A stretch of 64,000 nt of DNA, from assembly GCF_964199755.1 (NCBI RefSeq), contig NC_133896.1, positions 94,860,200 through 94,924,199 on the forward strand, in the 5' to 3' direction. Below the pieces are notes generated by a model, which was not told where the DNA came from, ran no database searches, and worked only from the letters and a program-made list of their open reading frames with translations. This DNA is from Larus michahellis (Eukaryota; Chordata; Aves; Charadriiformes; Laridae). Below, one piece after another: positions 24,701 through 37,500 of the stretch (the first letter of the stretch is position 1; every line of letters starts with the position of its first letter). The position numbers were made by a program, and so were the translations under genes.

Positions 24701-25578
24701 CCTGGCTCACGTCTGCAGGCACTGAAGGGGAAAGAAGCCTCTAGGAGGTCTGGGACTTGACTGGCTTGATCTGATCCTCAATGAGGACTAATTGCCAGGA
24801 GGGAAAGACAGAAATATTCTCCCTATTGTGTCTAAGAACAGAACATCCTCAGGGGAGCAATTTTACCTCTTTTTTTTCTCAGCGGTGGCTTACTAGATCA
24901 TGTCTGTCAAGGTCCTGAAGCTCAGCAGCCTTGATAGTAAGGACCTCTGAAACACCATAACTGTCAGCAGAGATCTCAATTTAAAGATTTAAGAGGGGAG
25001 AATCTAATGATTTTGCTCGATTGCCCAGTCAAGCAATTTACCTTGCAGGTGTCTCCTGGAGTGGATGCCACCTGCCCACTTTGCAGGTCAGAGCAGCTGC
25101 CCCGCATGGCAGATGGTGGTGCAGAAGGGATTGCGGTCAAATTCTCTGCTAATGCAAGTGGAAAGCTCCTTCAAAATCTATGGAGCTGGCCCAGTCGAGA
25201 CTCTGGCTTGAGAGCACCCTGAGAGAATGACTCTGGGTAAGGGTGCAAGTCCTCCTGGTGAATGGGTGGCAGCGTCTTGATCTCTCAGACTGGTCGTTGC
25301 TTCCCTTTCTTGCAACACATGACCTACCGGGAGCTATTCCCATGAGAATCCATAGCAGGTGTGTGGCATTTCTCATGAAGGATGGCTGAGTGTTTGGCCA
25401 GGAAGAGAGAGTGAGGACAAAAGCGCCGATATGTAAATGGCACATTTATGAAAACATTACATTCCACACACTGCATCCGTAGTGGAGCAGTCAACCCCTC
25501 CTCTAACAAGTAGGAAAAGGCAGGCCTAATCTGTTGGAGTTTTTATAAGCCTGCCCATCCTTTACAAAGTAAGTGGTA

Positions 25579-25610
25579 ACTGGATTCTGAGTTAACTGGA
25601 TTCTGAGTCC
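25579..25610 (+). repeat. Direct 16-bp tandem duplication
   Basis: TAACTGGATTCTGAGT occurs twice in succession. It is a small local duplication with no clear function. Confidence 0.7.
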
Positions 25611-26077
25611 TTATGAGCTGAGTTCGGGCAATCGTAGCTTTAGCCTACTGCAGATGCAGCAGGGGTGGGTGCGTAAAAGGAGCTTGTTACTGCTAGCAGA
25701 TTTCACAGAAGCACGGGTTAAAAGAGGTGCTGCTGCCTAAGCATGGGTGTTTAGCATCATTTATGGGTTGCTAGGATATCTGAGATATTAATGAAAAGCT
25801 GGCAGATACAGTACGCAGTTTGTGCACTACAGGAGGGCCAGGTAGGCTACCCCCGGGTCCCTGTGGTGGCACCAGGTGTCTATGTTTGGGCAACAGACTC
25901 CTGTCCCTCACATCTGCTGCTAGGTGTGCAGGGGCTGGGATTGCTTGGCACTTTGTACGGCTGTCACTCAGAGACGATGAGATGATGTGCAAATGCTGTA
26001 TGCTGCTACCAGTAATGCACACAGCAGATCAGTGCAGAAGTTGAAATGCTCATGACTGCCTGTATAAAAGCTGCCAG

Positions 26078-26083
26078 TTTTAT
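26078..26083 (-). terminator. Candidate polyadenylation signal of the B3GAT1-like gene
   Basis: A minus-strand AATAAA lies 1.03 kb beyond the stop codon at 27115. It would give a 3' UTR of about 1 kb. Other signals further left may be used instead. Confidence 0.35.
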
Positions 26084-27114
26084 TTCCACTGGTAGAGCTG
26101 AGTTGTATATTGGGGTCAGGACTGAAAGCAGCCCTGGAATATCTTCCAAAGTAGGAATTAATCATTCAGCATCCTGTATCCTGCCACAGATATGAGTCAT
26201 TCCAGAAAAAGCTGGGTACTCCCAAATTGGGTACCTTTACTCTTTTGGGATTTTTGGGCTAGGTATCTGCCAAGGGCAAACAATGGGATCAGAGGGCATG
26301 GCAGCTGGCAGAGGAGGTCATAGCTCCTCTGAAGCCTGTTCTTCATCAATCTCTACTTCTAAGAACGTCTCACTGATCTCTGATACATTCCTGCCCCCAC
26401 CTGTGGTGGTTGCCATAATCCCCCATCCTGCTGCTGAACCTGGCTCTGTGGACCACAAAGGCACTCCTAGTGCCTTCAGTACTTCTCCTCAGCAGCAGAT
26501 GTATTCCTAGCTCTGCTAATGTTGGTACTGAGCCCCTCAAACTGCGAGAGTCTCTGTAGGTTGCTCTTTGCTGGTTCCTTTGCTGGTTTGAGGTCGTCTA
26601 AGTGTCCCATCGGCTTTTCCCTGCTGCGCCCACACTGCAGTTTATGCAGGATAAAAGCTGAAGGTGGATGCATGATGCGCTTCAGAAGTGACAGGGCTGC
26701 TGGGTAAAAGCTCGTCTGCAGGAGTGTGATCTCTTTCAACACACCGTAGGACAACTTCCACCATTAAAGAGAGTTTGGAGCTGGCAGAAATTGGGGAACA
26801 AGGAATTTGGCTTGTCATTATTACTGAGTGAAACCACAGGATTCTTCTGCCACTTTTCTCTCTGTCTCTGTGCGGGCAAAGCTTCCGTGCAGACTGCAAG
26901 GAGGCTTGAATGAGTATGAAATGCAGGCTGTAAGTGGGTAAAGATGAGGATCTACTTCTTGTGCAAAGGGTGGTATGGTAAGGGAGTTACTGGAACAATC
27001 ATATATGCAGTCTTTGAGGCAATAATAGCATCAATAGGGAATCAGGTACAGATTATTTGCCTTGCCCAAACCAGTAAAGACAAGAGTACTCACGCCCTGG
27101 AGGTGACTCTGTGC

Positions 27115-30100
27115 TTACACCTCTACTCTGGGGTCTGTAAATCCGCGCTTGCCTTCGTTAACCAGAGTGGGCCTCTCAGTTCTTGTGTGCCAGACCAACA
27201 CCTAGAGGGAATCACAAAGAGTTCAGGGGCTCTGGATGCCATGGAAACACTGAGAGCAGCGCATCCTTCAGGGGGAAACCTCAGCAACCCGGGGCTTGCA
27301 GCTGTTTGAAGCATGTGATTCGAAGGGGTTGAACCTGGGAGACGCTTCACAGGACCATGAAACAGTGACAAGGAGGAGGGATCATTCTGGACCGAAGCCC
27401 CAGGCTCAACCCTCTGCCGGTTCTCCTGGATTTTGGAGAAGCACACTGTGCAAATTTTATGGCTGAGGCTCTTTATTAACACAGTTACAGTGCATAGCAC
27501 TAGCCGTTCCTCAGTGTTCTCTGAGCTTCCCATCTCTGATGCACTTGCCAGGCTCTGCCCGTCTGTCCCAGTACTGTTCGGCACCGACATGCACCAGCAC
27601 AGGGCAGGCACAGTGGAAAGTGGAGGAACATGGCAGGAGACTGCAAAAGCAGCCAGGACCCAGTAAGGAGAATGCATCTCCAAGGTCTTTTGTACTTACT
27701 CACCTTTGTGCAGTTGGCTGCTTTGGGCTCCAGGCCATCCATAGTCACTAGATCCTTCAGCAGACTGGTTTCCTGGTAGCCTCCTTTAACTCCCTCCAGC
27801 TTGAAACTGGCCTGAGGCTTCTCCAAAATCAGCTTGATGCTGATAGCAAATCCAGCCATGTCAATAGCAAAGGGCCGGTTAGGGTCAAAGACGGTTTTCC
27901 AGCCCACCACCTTCCCTGCTGGGCTCACTTTTGGGGATTCATATCGCAGTCCCCCAACAAAAGCCACCGGCCAGACTGACACCCTCCTTGTGTAGCGCAT
28001 CTGTGTGCCAGAAAGAAACGGTGCTGTGAAAATTCAACCCCGCGAGGTTTGTCCCAGCCCATTAGTGTACCCATCCTCTGCTTTCATTGGCACCTGTCCT
28101 CCCCCGTTGACTTCCCACACAATCGCACAGCTCTCGGCAGCACAAGCTCTTGTTCACCTGTGCTGTTCCTTGAAGAGCTACAGCTTGCAAAGCTGCAAGG
28201 GTGTTTCAGCACGTCCTCTGAACACCAAACTCACTGCTTTTCTGTGCCCACGTTCAGTCCCTCAGAAGAAGGAAAATCTTCGGCTTTCTGATCTCATCTG
28301 AACTTTTATCATTTTTTGTAAAATTTTCTCAGTAAATGCCAAACACAACTTCTGCAAGGCCTCTAGCTCCGTATTATCAACTCCACTCACTCCAACTTCA
28401 CCCTCATGCAAGTAATCTCCCTCCCTGACTGATGCATCTTTGTCCTCATTTATTGCAAATTCCCACTACCGTTGTTCTTCCGTCCATGGCTACTGCCTAA
28501 AAGAGCACTGTTTTATTGAAACTGTCAGAAAGGACCTGGAAAGAAATAAGAAAGGATGAGCTTAACAGAGACCTAAACAATTCTGAAAACTGGAAATGTG
28601 TTCTGATGCGTAACTCTGTATTTCAAGTGGTGTAGTACAGTTTGGCTTAAATTGGTGACAAGGGAGTTTACTGAATAATCATTTTTTGCAAATTTACAAT
28701 AGACTTGGCATCTCACAAAAGCCAGGTTTCCAGCAGAGGTCTGGGCAAGCTTCTGTGATCCCAGGGGCACAGCCCTGTTGTGGTGGCTGGAACTCGGAGT
28801 ACAGAAGGGCAGCCAAGAGAAAAGGTGAACTAGAAAGTCAGTCAACTTTTCTAATATTCCCTACCCATCACACCTCTGCAACAGTGCAGATCTATGCTTA
28901 CCCGAAGTTTGTCTTCAGTGCTTGTTTAAATCAGGTCAGCTCTCCCTGAGGAGAGGTACAAATTCCAGACTATATATCCTCTGGTCCCTGGCAAAAGGGG
29001 CTCCAGCTGGTGCAATGTTGTGTGAGTGGCAGTTTGCATCTGCAGCCTACACCATGATGGCTGTGAGCGTGTCTTGTGAGCATGGCTACTGGGTTTGCAT
29101 AACCGTGGGTTTGCATCTGCCCTATAGTCAGCTCCCACTGAGTGCAAGGCGGGCAAGGAGATCTCTAGGCAGCATGCTAGAGCCCTTGCCTCCCAGCTCG
29201 TGCTAAATGTCCACATGCTAGTCCTATCTTAGAGGTCTTTGCAAGTGCATCTGGCCTTAAGAGGCATTACGGCTGTATCCTGCTTTTCTGTCCCATGTAA
29301 TTTTGCGGCTCTTACCTCTTCAAAGAGCTCCAGGCTGTAGGTGTTATCATCATCAGCAAAATACACTACCCCTTCTGGTGGTGCTGTGTTGCTGAAGCTG
29401 TCCCTCAGCCAATGCAGCCCCAGGTTCCTCTGTAGTGTCCCCCTTGGGGTGTGGGATGGGATCCAGGACAGTCCCAGCTTCAAACTCTTGGGTGTCTCCA
29501 CATTGAGGTGGGTGAAGTTGAGCCCTGCCTTCTCCAGCAGGTTGGATACCAGGTTGGTCCTCCGGGGCGAGTCCTCCACCACCACCCAGTGCAGGTTCTG
29601 TACGTGTAGGAAGGTGTTGGCCAGACGGGTCAGCTCAGCTTTTTGGACTGGCCGGGTGTAGGTAGGGGTGATAACAAAGATGGTTGGCAGGGTGTCTGAC
29701 CATGGGGGAGGCCTGGAATACACATAATTCTGGATGACTTTAGGCGTTGCCCCTATGCTTTGCTGCTGCCGAATGCATGATGGGAGGCCTTCTTCTCTCA
29801 GTGCAGATGTACCATTGAGAAGAACTTTAGAGGTCACGTTCTCATCTGTCTCTTCTGGGACAAAAGGAAGGAAGGAAGAAGAAGAAGAAGATACATGTTA
29901 GAGAACTAATCACTGCCAGGCTGCCTCCTCTCCAGGGAGTGTCTGGGGACACATCTATCTGGAGCTGGTGCTCAGCACATCAGCATCCTCTCCCCAAAGC
30001 CAGCCTAAGGTGCATGTTTAAAGCCCTCCTAAGAACAGTTTGTGTGCTTGCTGTAGGCAAACCCCGAGGAGGCCTTCAGGCCAGTTTGTCTTTGTTTAAC

Positions 30101-30302
30101 CCATCCCATGAGAGAGCATCTCCTACCAAGGGTTCGCACCAGCAGTCGTCACAACCACCAGCACACTGACACCAGAACTCTTGCACTTACTTCTCAACAG
30201 GCTGAGGTAGCGGGTAGTTGGGTACTGGTGCCACAAGGTTAGGAGAAGAGCCCATGGCAAGGCGATCAGGAGCGTGGTAAGAAGGTTACGTCTCCTCAGC
30301 AT
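27115..30302 (-). CDS. B3GAT1-like glucuronosyltransferase (HNK-1 type)
   Basis: Four coding exons, 30302-30191, 29854-29316, 28000-27704 and 27201-27115, join in frame into 344 residues ending VEV-stop. The ATG at 30302 begins MLRRRNLL, matching the B3GAT1 start, and residues 8-24 form the type II Golgi anchor. The stem is followed by YVYSRPPPWSDTLPTI and PTYTRPVQKAEL, the B3GAT1 hallmark. The manganese motif DDD lies at 205-207 (YFADDDNTYSLELFEE), the likely catalytic Glu at 294 (YQETSLL), and the UDP-glucuronate-binding VWHTRTE at 319-325. The family adds beta1,3-glucuronic acid to Gal-beta1,4-GlcNAc, the precursor of the sulfated HNK-1 epitope of neural glycoproteins. All active-site motifs look intact. 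It clearly differs from human B3GAT1 throughout, more than I would expect of an avian orthologue, so I read it as a paralogue. B3GAT2 and B3GAT3 fit less well. Confidence 0.93.
29857..29892 (-). repeat. Pyrimidine microsatellite at the exon 2 acceptor
   Basis: On the minus strand CTT units followed by CCTT units lead into TTTTGTCCCAG, the acceptor of exon 2 of the B3GAT1-like gene. The simple repeat therefore supplies the polypyrimidine tract. Confidence 0.8.
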
Positions 30303-33300
30303 GCTGCAGAGAGCTTCCAATGCCCAGGCATCTCTCTACCTTTCAGAGCGGAAAAAAGAGTAAGGCCTCCAAATTATCAGTCACCGCAAACATTAGGACA
30401 GTAATCCTAGAGGCCAAACTAATAGGCTGAGTTTGTCTTGCTTGGAGGGAGGCATGATAAATGTTGGGCACCAAACCAGCAAAGTGTTTCTCTAAGTATA
30501 AGTTTACGAGGAGCCCCATTAACGTTGCAGGCCTGAACCATTATCCAGTTGCCCTGGCCAATTCCTGTGCTATTGAATAGCAGCTTTTATCTATTTATGT
30601 TGCTATAAAGAACTGCGCCATGATGAACCCACTATCCTTGACTTGGGGTCATTCATGTTGCTGATTCTGAAGCCAGAGAGGACTGTTACTTGCCCCCTCT
30701 CTGGGGCTGGTATTTATTGCTGAGCTTTGTAGCGATCATTTAATTTGCTTCTTTTTGTACAATTTTTTAAAACTCTGTGCGAGATTCGTGTTCCTGCTTA
30801 TGCAAGTGGACAAAACAGAAAATGTCATGGATCCTCAAGATAGCCAGCATCTCTTTCATTCCTGCAGTTTTAATTCCATCCTGCTTATGCAGGTGCATTG
30901 AAGCAATCAATGATTGCATGCCTACTAAGTTTTCCACGAAATCCCTGCCACAGTCATTCCACGCTGCTGGTGATGCCTGCTGAAAGTTTAATTATTCCAC
31001 ATCCCTTTCTACTCCTGGCTTGCAGTGTTTGGCCACTGCAGCATTTAGTTTAAATCACAGACTTCAGAAGACTTTAATTTCTTTCTTAGCATTTCTATAA
31101 TGTACGTGATTGTGAGAACTGAGAATTGCAACACTTAATGTTTAGTTTTGAAACTCCTTCTATAAGGTGAGAGGAACTAAAAGAAAATAAAGAAAAATAA
31201 AGGGAAAAAGTATCAGGAATAATCAATAACAGGGGGTGGCTTATTTACAGATGGTCGAAGCTACAGTAGTCCTGTGCTTGATTTTTTGTAATTGTTGAGC
31301 ACCTTCAGCTCCCACTAGTTAATATGAATAACGAGCAATCAGTCTGTCTGGAAATCAGATCCTTGTCTTCTCAAGGTAGCCATGCCTTCAACAAAGTAGC
31401 CAACAGTAATGATCAGTTTGGAAAATACAGACCAAAGTATTTGGACATCTATTGCAGACCGCTTGTCCAGGGACATAACTCAGCCCTGTGTAAAGCCATG
31501 GTGTGATGGCTTTCCTGACTCACCTGTTTGAGAGACCCTTAACAGCTTGTGCGCAGTAACTCATATGAGCATGACATCCCAGAGACAACTTCTGGAAGTC
31601 CAACATCAAATGGGCTTGTCTAGTGCATGTGCTGCCTTCGGTGTGGCTCCGGCAGACTGTCAGTCAGGAACATTTTCCTCCAGCTTCTACCTTCTGCTTT
31701 GGTCCCTCTCTGGGTACAAAGTCTCCTGATAGTGTTATTACACACCAGCAACAAAAGCAGTGCTCCAGAGAGAGATATCCACTTCTGCTGCTGCAGAACA
31801 GCAGCCCACAGAAACACTGAATGGTACCAAGCAAAGTTTCTTGTTACCATCTGAGGACTTTCTGCTATCACTCCAAGCAGGTTGCCTGATACCTGATAGC
31901 TGGATTTTATCCCCCTCTCCCTTCTGGTAACATCTGTAATCTGTTTCCTCTGGGATTACCCTTCTGATGCCAAATATTTCTGCTGGTGGACTTCCTTGCT
32001 ACCACAGCGATGCTCGCTAGGAGGCTAAAAAGAGCATAAAACTTTCATAAGCCTCCTGCAGAGAGATTTCTGTTGGGAAACTACAGTCACACATCCCGGA
32101 AACTGGAGAACTGCTGAACGGCACAGCCCCACCGGGCTCTCTTGCTCTCCTAGGCTGAAAGCAATTTGAGGAAAGAGGATGATGGCATCACCCTGATACA
32201 GAGGATGGAAAGAAGGTTCAAACTGGTTGGCTCTACATTCCTACACTGCCAGGGATTTCCTAGATGTACTGAAGGCCATTCCTCTAAAACAAAGGTCCTC
32301 AAAGGGACATAGGCACGTTGAGCGCAAAGGAAGCTCCTTGCCCCAGATTTGGGTCCGACAGCTCCTCACCTGTGCAAAGGGGAAGAATTGCCCTGCTTCA
32401 GCCTTAAAGAATCATGTGAGAAGAAACATGACCACCGGTCCGAACGGGCTCTGCTTTGCAGTGACAGCAGCCACATGGTACTCCTGGAAGGTGTCAGGGG
32501 ATGCTATGCTAAATTAATCCTCTGGGAGCTTCTTGGGAGCTGCCTTTAATTTTTTCCCTTGACATTTTACCTTGGTCTCCTGACAAAACAAGGATTATGC
32601 GATCACAGGGCTCCTCAGTGCCCTACTCTCAATAACTATCAAACCCATATCAGCAAAATCTGACTGAAGGCTAGCATGTCTCAGCAAGTCTTCTGGCAGG
32701 CAAGTAGATACTCACGAGCCCTATTAAGGAAATTGCTGCAACATGAGCTCATTCTGTGCTAGACACTAAAAGTACCATGCTGGAGCAGTCCCTCTAGGGA
32801 ACCTATCTCCATTGCTCCCCAAACCGACCATTTGTGGTTGTAATCTCTAATGCTTCTAGCCCCCTTACTCAAGGAACACCATGGTGGCCATTCATCTACT
32901 TTCAAGCAATGGAAAGATGGATGAAGAAGTGGGCCAAGGAACTTGTGTGGCCTGGGGCACATGGCATTCTTTTGGTGATGCCAGCAGGAGCCTTGTACAG
33001 CAAACATGCTGGCTCTGCATAACTTCATTGCTTTCTGATGGCCGGGTCCAGGGCAGGTACAAGAATCTTCTTCAAGTTTTAGTGCCAAAAGCATAGGTGT
33101 TTCGTAAGCCAGAGATCTTGGCTAGACACAGGGCAGGATGGTGTTACCCACAGCGGGGGCTGCTTTCCCGCCAGGAAATCCTTTCCCTTACCAGTGTAGA
33201 AACACAGAGCAAAGCTTCCCATCACCTGGGGCCACAAGAACAGAAAAAGCCACCAAAGAAATCCAAGGAGGGCTCCGTGCTGACTTGTAGTGGCAGCAGA

Positions 33301-34387
33301 CACTAGGTCCACCTAGGCCCAGGCTTGGGATCATCACAGCTTCTTGCTTCCTCTCGTATGCTTGCAACTACTAGCACTAGAGCCAGGCAGCCAGTGTTTT
33401 TTTCCCTTTAATAAAAGCCCTTAATTACACAGGCACAGTTTCTATGCAGCGGGCCTGCCACTGCTGCAAACTCGGGTCGCTTCTGGAGGAAAGGAGAAGA
33501 GGAGGCGGCGGTTGCAGCTGTGTTACCAAGAGAGCACGCAGGAGAGCGGACCAGAGTTAGAAGAGCTTTAACAAATTCCCTTTCTAGTTCTTTCTCCTCC
33601 TCCTCCTCACAGCCAGCCCTGTTCGTGCTTCCCAAACACCGCTAACAAGCAGAGATGCTGTCTGTGTGTGCAACTCCCCTGGTGCTCCTTGCTTATTTAT
33701 TTCTACATGCACCCTCTCTCTATTGCTTTGCCAAAGCATGCAATGCTGAATGAGTTAAACTCTCCATAAAGCACCAGGTCACTTTTGAACCTTACAGAGA
33801 TGTCTGACTTTTACCCCATTTTCAGAATGGAATACTTTATTTTCTCTTTAAAACCTTACCTTCTCTCTCCCACTGCCGCCCCCTGCATCCGTCATGCTCG
33901 TGCTCTTCTCTGTTCCTTTACATCTTTCACCTGCCTTTTCTCAGTCCTCAAGACGCTCTCTTCTTCCCTGTTTCCAGGATTAGAGGAATCCCCTGGCCTA
34001 CTAATAATTTTAGCATTCATCTTCTCTCCTTCCCCACACAAAGGCCCTTTGCATTTTCTTAATGTGCACCCCGCATGGAATACTTGCCACAAAGTGGTCC
34101 ATTAAAGCATCAGACCATCCTTTTGAAAACACAGCATCAAAACCCAGTCACGTGTCAGTGCCTCTGGGTAGCCTGATGATGGCCCCAGTGGGGCTTATGG
34201 AGGTTTACTGCACATAGTTTTACCTACTTTTTATAATTAAAAACAAAGTCCCCTAAGTGGCTCAGATTAATTGCATGCCTGGCTGGCAGGCATTGCTGTG
34301 TGTATTCTTGGCACAACCAGCTACCTTCCTTCTGCCTTTAAACCCATTCAGAGCAGATCCTATTAAATGAGATTCAAGATCAGAAGA

Positions 34388-34440
34388 AAATTTTGTGATC
34401 ATCTAAACCCACCTCCAGCGATCATCCCGTAATTCCTGGG
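34388..34440 (-). repeat. Short CR1-like fragment
   Basis: The sequence GTGATCATCTAAACCCACCT resembles the reverse complement of the CR1 tail (AGATCATCTAGTCCAACC). It is too short and worn to place further. Confidence 0.4.
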
Positions 34441-34545
34441 TTTAAACTGTAGAGGGCAGGGACTGTCTCTTAATGTGCTTGTACAGTCCCGCACTGATCC
34501 CAACAGGAGCCTTTGGATGCGATTGCAATACAAATATTATTGATT
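34441..34545 (+). repeat. Ancient amniote SINE/LINE tail
   Basis: The blocks 'AGAGGGCAGGGACTGTCTCT', 'GTGCTTGTACAG' and 'GCAATACAAATATTATTG' occur in the order seen in an old repeat common in turtles and other sauropsids (GGGCAGGGACTGTCT..TTTGTACAG..AATACAAATAATAA). I know the pattern but not a firm family name. Confidence 0.55.
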
Positions 34546-37500
34546 GTACTCTTTTGCTGGCTCTTCTCCTCCCTTGCTGTTTCCCCTGTCCTGCCTATTC
34601 CCCTTTGTCTTCCCTTTTCTTTTTTTCCTAGTGTCTCCTGCAGCCCCTGTTTGTGTTACACACCCTTAACAACATTAGCTGGATGTTTGATGGATGCCTT
34701 CAATATGCTGCCTGTAGCCTTCTTGAGCTGTTTTCCAATTACACATCCCTCTCCTTAATTTCATCCATCAATCTTCTGTTCTCCGTTAAAAAATAAACAA
34801 ACACACACAAACAGAGCACAAAGCTGAGTATGATAGGGACAAAATGTTTCTCGTACTACTCTCACTTCATGCTGCTTTGTCAGACTTCTCAATTCCCGGG
34901 ACACAACAGCATCCCATCTCCGTTTAAGCTCGTGTGCTGCTGCAGAGAGCATTAATCTGAAAGGATTCAGGAGAAGAGAACGAGAGAAGCACACAGGGGG
35001 CAGAGCCCAGCCCCATCCTGGATGCCCCAAACTGATGGTGAAGAGAAGCAAGATCTGGCTGAGGCTCAGAGCATCTCGTATGACCGATCCCTTCATCTGC
35101 TGTTGACTAATTACCAACACAGGGTACAATTTGCTACAGGCAAGGCAGCTCAGATGTTGGGAGAGGGATAAGGATTCCCAGGCTGGAGAACAACCCAGGC
35201 AGCCTCCCTCTTCAGATACAACTTTAAGAGGTTGTGACTTTCTCCCTGAGTTGCAGAGTAGTTTGAAAGGACACCTTGGGTGAATGGTAGAGAAAGGTGA
35301 AAGTTAGGGAGAGGCCCAGCAGACCGGGGTTTAGAGGGCTGACGTGTGAGTTCAGATGCCTGCGATTTTCCTATAGGCCTGTCGAAAAGCTGCTCAATTT
35401 ACGTCCTTTTTGATAACTCAGAAACAGTCAGGATCACATGGGCTTTAGCAGTTCTCTTGTGAGGTTTCAGTTCTGCCCACCACCTGCCTGATTCAGCGTG
35501 AGAACCACACCTTTCCAAAAGTTTGCTCTGCAAGAGAGGTGATTTTGCAGCCTCTGGTTCAGGGCAGCCAGCCTGTCCGAGCCAGGCTTACAAGACCCTG
35601 AATGTTGGAGCAACCCCAGCCCCAGGACTGTATGTCTGTAGTCTGAGACACAGACTCTAAAGATCATTTATCTTCCCAGAGGGACAAATTTCACAGTTCA
35701 AACTGTCTCCCGGGAACATCCCGCCACCCACTGTAGAGACTTTTCTAGGCAAGCACCCAAAGCAAACTAGTTTCAGCTAATGGAGACAAAAGCTTCAAGA
35801 AATGGCCCCTAATCTTGGTTTGTACCCTGTTTGCAAGCCTACCATTCTGCGTGTACCCGGGAGGAGAGAGGTGCGGAGAGGGGAGGAGAGAGGGGTGTGA
35901 GGAGCAGAACTGGAGCAGAGCTGCCAGCAGGTTCAGACGACTCTTAATTTCACGCACCAAAACTGTCAGCAGGGTTTTTGGTTTGTTTTGCCTGCGTTTT
36001 GCTGCCTCTCTCCCCTAGCCACCTTGAGGAAGTCCATGCAGATTTCATGAGTTCCCTAACTCCCGGTGTGGGAGATGTGATGCTGAAGGCAGAGCAGGGA
36101 GCTTTCAATTATTGATGAGAGCGACCTCTCTTTAAACAAGGAATGCATAATTCATGGCAGCGCCGGTATTTGTGGTGATCAGCAACGGCTCTGTCTCTGC
36201 TTTGCTGAAATCCAGAGGAAGCCGCTGTCCCCTCTCCCCACATTCCCCCGGGCCCATCAGAGCCTTCAGCCGAAACTCCAGTACTGTTTAAAACTGAGAC
36301 ACGCCGAGATGCCGCAGCGCTTCCCCTCACCAGGCAGTCTCCTGCCTGTTCGAGATGTGCACAATAAAGTGGGAGGACAGATGCAAGGAACCACAGAAGT
36401 GGGTGGAACGGGTTACTGTGCTGGGATAAGCAGGGGTAATTACTGTGCAAACACAGCCACAACAGGACGTTTCTCGGCAGCGGAACTCCTCTGACCCCGA
36501 GACAGGTCTGCAGGAACGGCGTGGATGTAGGACAGAAAGGACAGGCTAGATCTGAAGGACAGTGCCTGAGGGTTCACATCCAGCTGCATTCCTTGTGGGG
36601 GTGGGAAGCAGAAGGGGAAAAGGGAGATTTGGTTTTCTGCTCAATAAGCAGCAATTTCTCCCCTAAACTCTGATGGAACTGGGTGCCTGAAAAGCAGAGG
36701 AGAAAAAAAAAATAGGACGAGGTTTTTTTTCTAGGAAGGTAAATATTAATGATGGAACAGGGAAGGGAAAAGCTCTTTCCTCAACCCAGAACTGGGATCT
36801 TGACCTCCCAGTAGCAGAGGCAATGCAGGCCACTGTGGTCCTCTCTGGAGGTGGAAGGGTGCTCTTCTGCTGGGTATTTTAATTGTCCCTCTGCTGAAGA
36901 CCTCCTGAATGGCTCCAGGCAAGTGACGCCCACCAGCCATCTGAATGAGATGGGTATCTCCCTGCCACTTGTGGGAACAGAGGCTGGGGCAAAATTGAGT
37001 GAGCCCCCTGGAGAAACAAAACCCAGAGAACTACAAATAATAAAACAATATGGGGAAGGACGGCCAGGTCCTTCCCCAAGGCAGGAAGAGTGGAGCTACC
37101 AGCAGCTGTGGGGTTTCAAGGTTCAGCCCCATCCACACTTTGTCACTCGGTGCGCGGGCTCCTGCGGACACAACTTCCCTGGGAAGTGAGTCACTCCCAG
37201 TGAAACAGCCGCCCTTCCCAAGCCCCCACGCTTCTTCCTCAGATGTAAAGAAAGGCTTCATCCTCTCCCTGCCAGCTCCAATCCCTTTGCCATATGGGAC
37301 TGCAGTTACTTCAGCTCAGAAACCAGGCTTGTCCTTGGGGAATGCGCCGTGCATCCCCCCACGTCCCTCCACCGCCCGCATGAACCCAAGTCAAGCATCT
37401 TCCTCCAACCTTCGTCCGTAAACAGCTCGGCACGGCGCCTTTCCCGAGAGCATCCTTATCCCAGGCGTGTGGCTCGTGCCTGAGCAGCTCGGAGCGGGGG

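Larger units (their letters stand above)
16530..26060. other. Intergenic region, no gene recognised
   Basis: Open frames here reach 207 codons (23953-24576, plus) but none has recognisable domains, matching splice sites or a family signature. Apart from an old MIR-like fragment near 18640 and simple A-rich runs, I see nothing to annotate. Unrecognised non-coding RNAs cannot be excluded. Confidence 0.6.

Noticed and set aside
27123..27683. 186-codon minus-strand frame
   Set aside because: It crosses intron 3 and exon 4 of the B3GAT1-like gene in the wrong frame.
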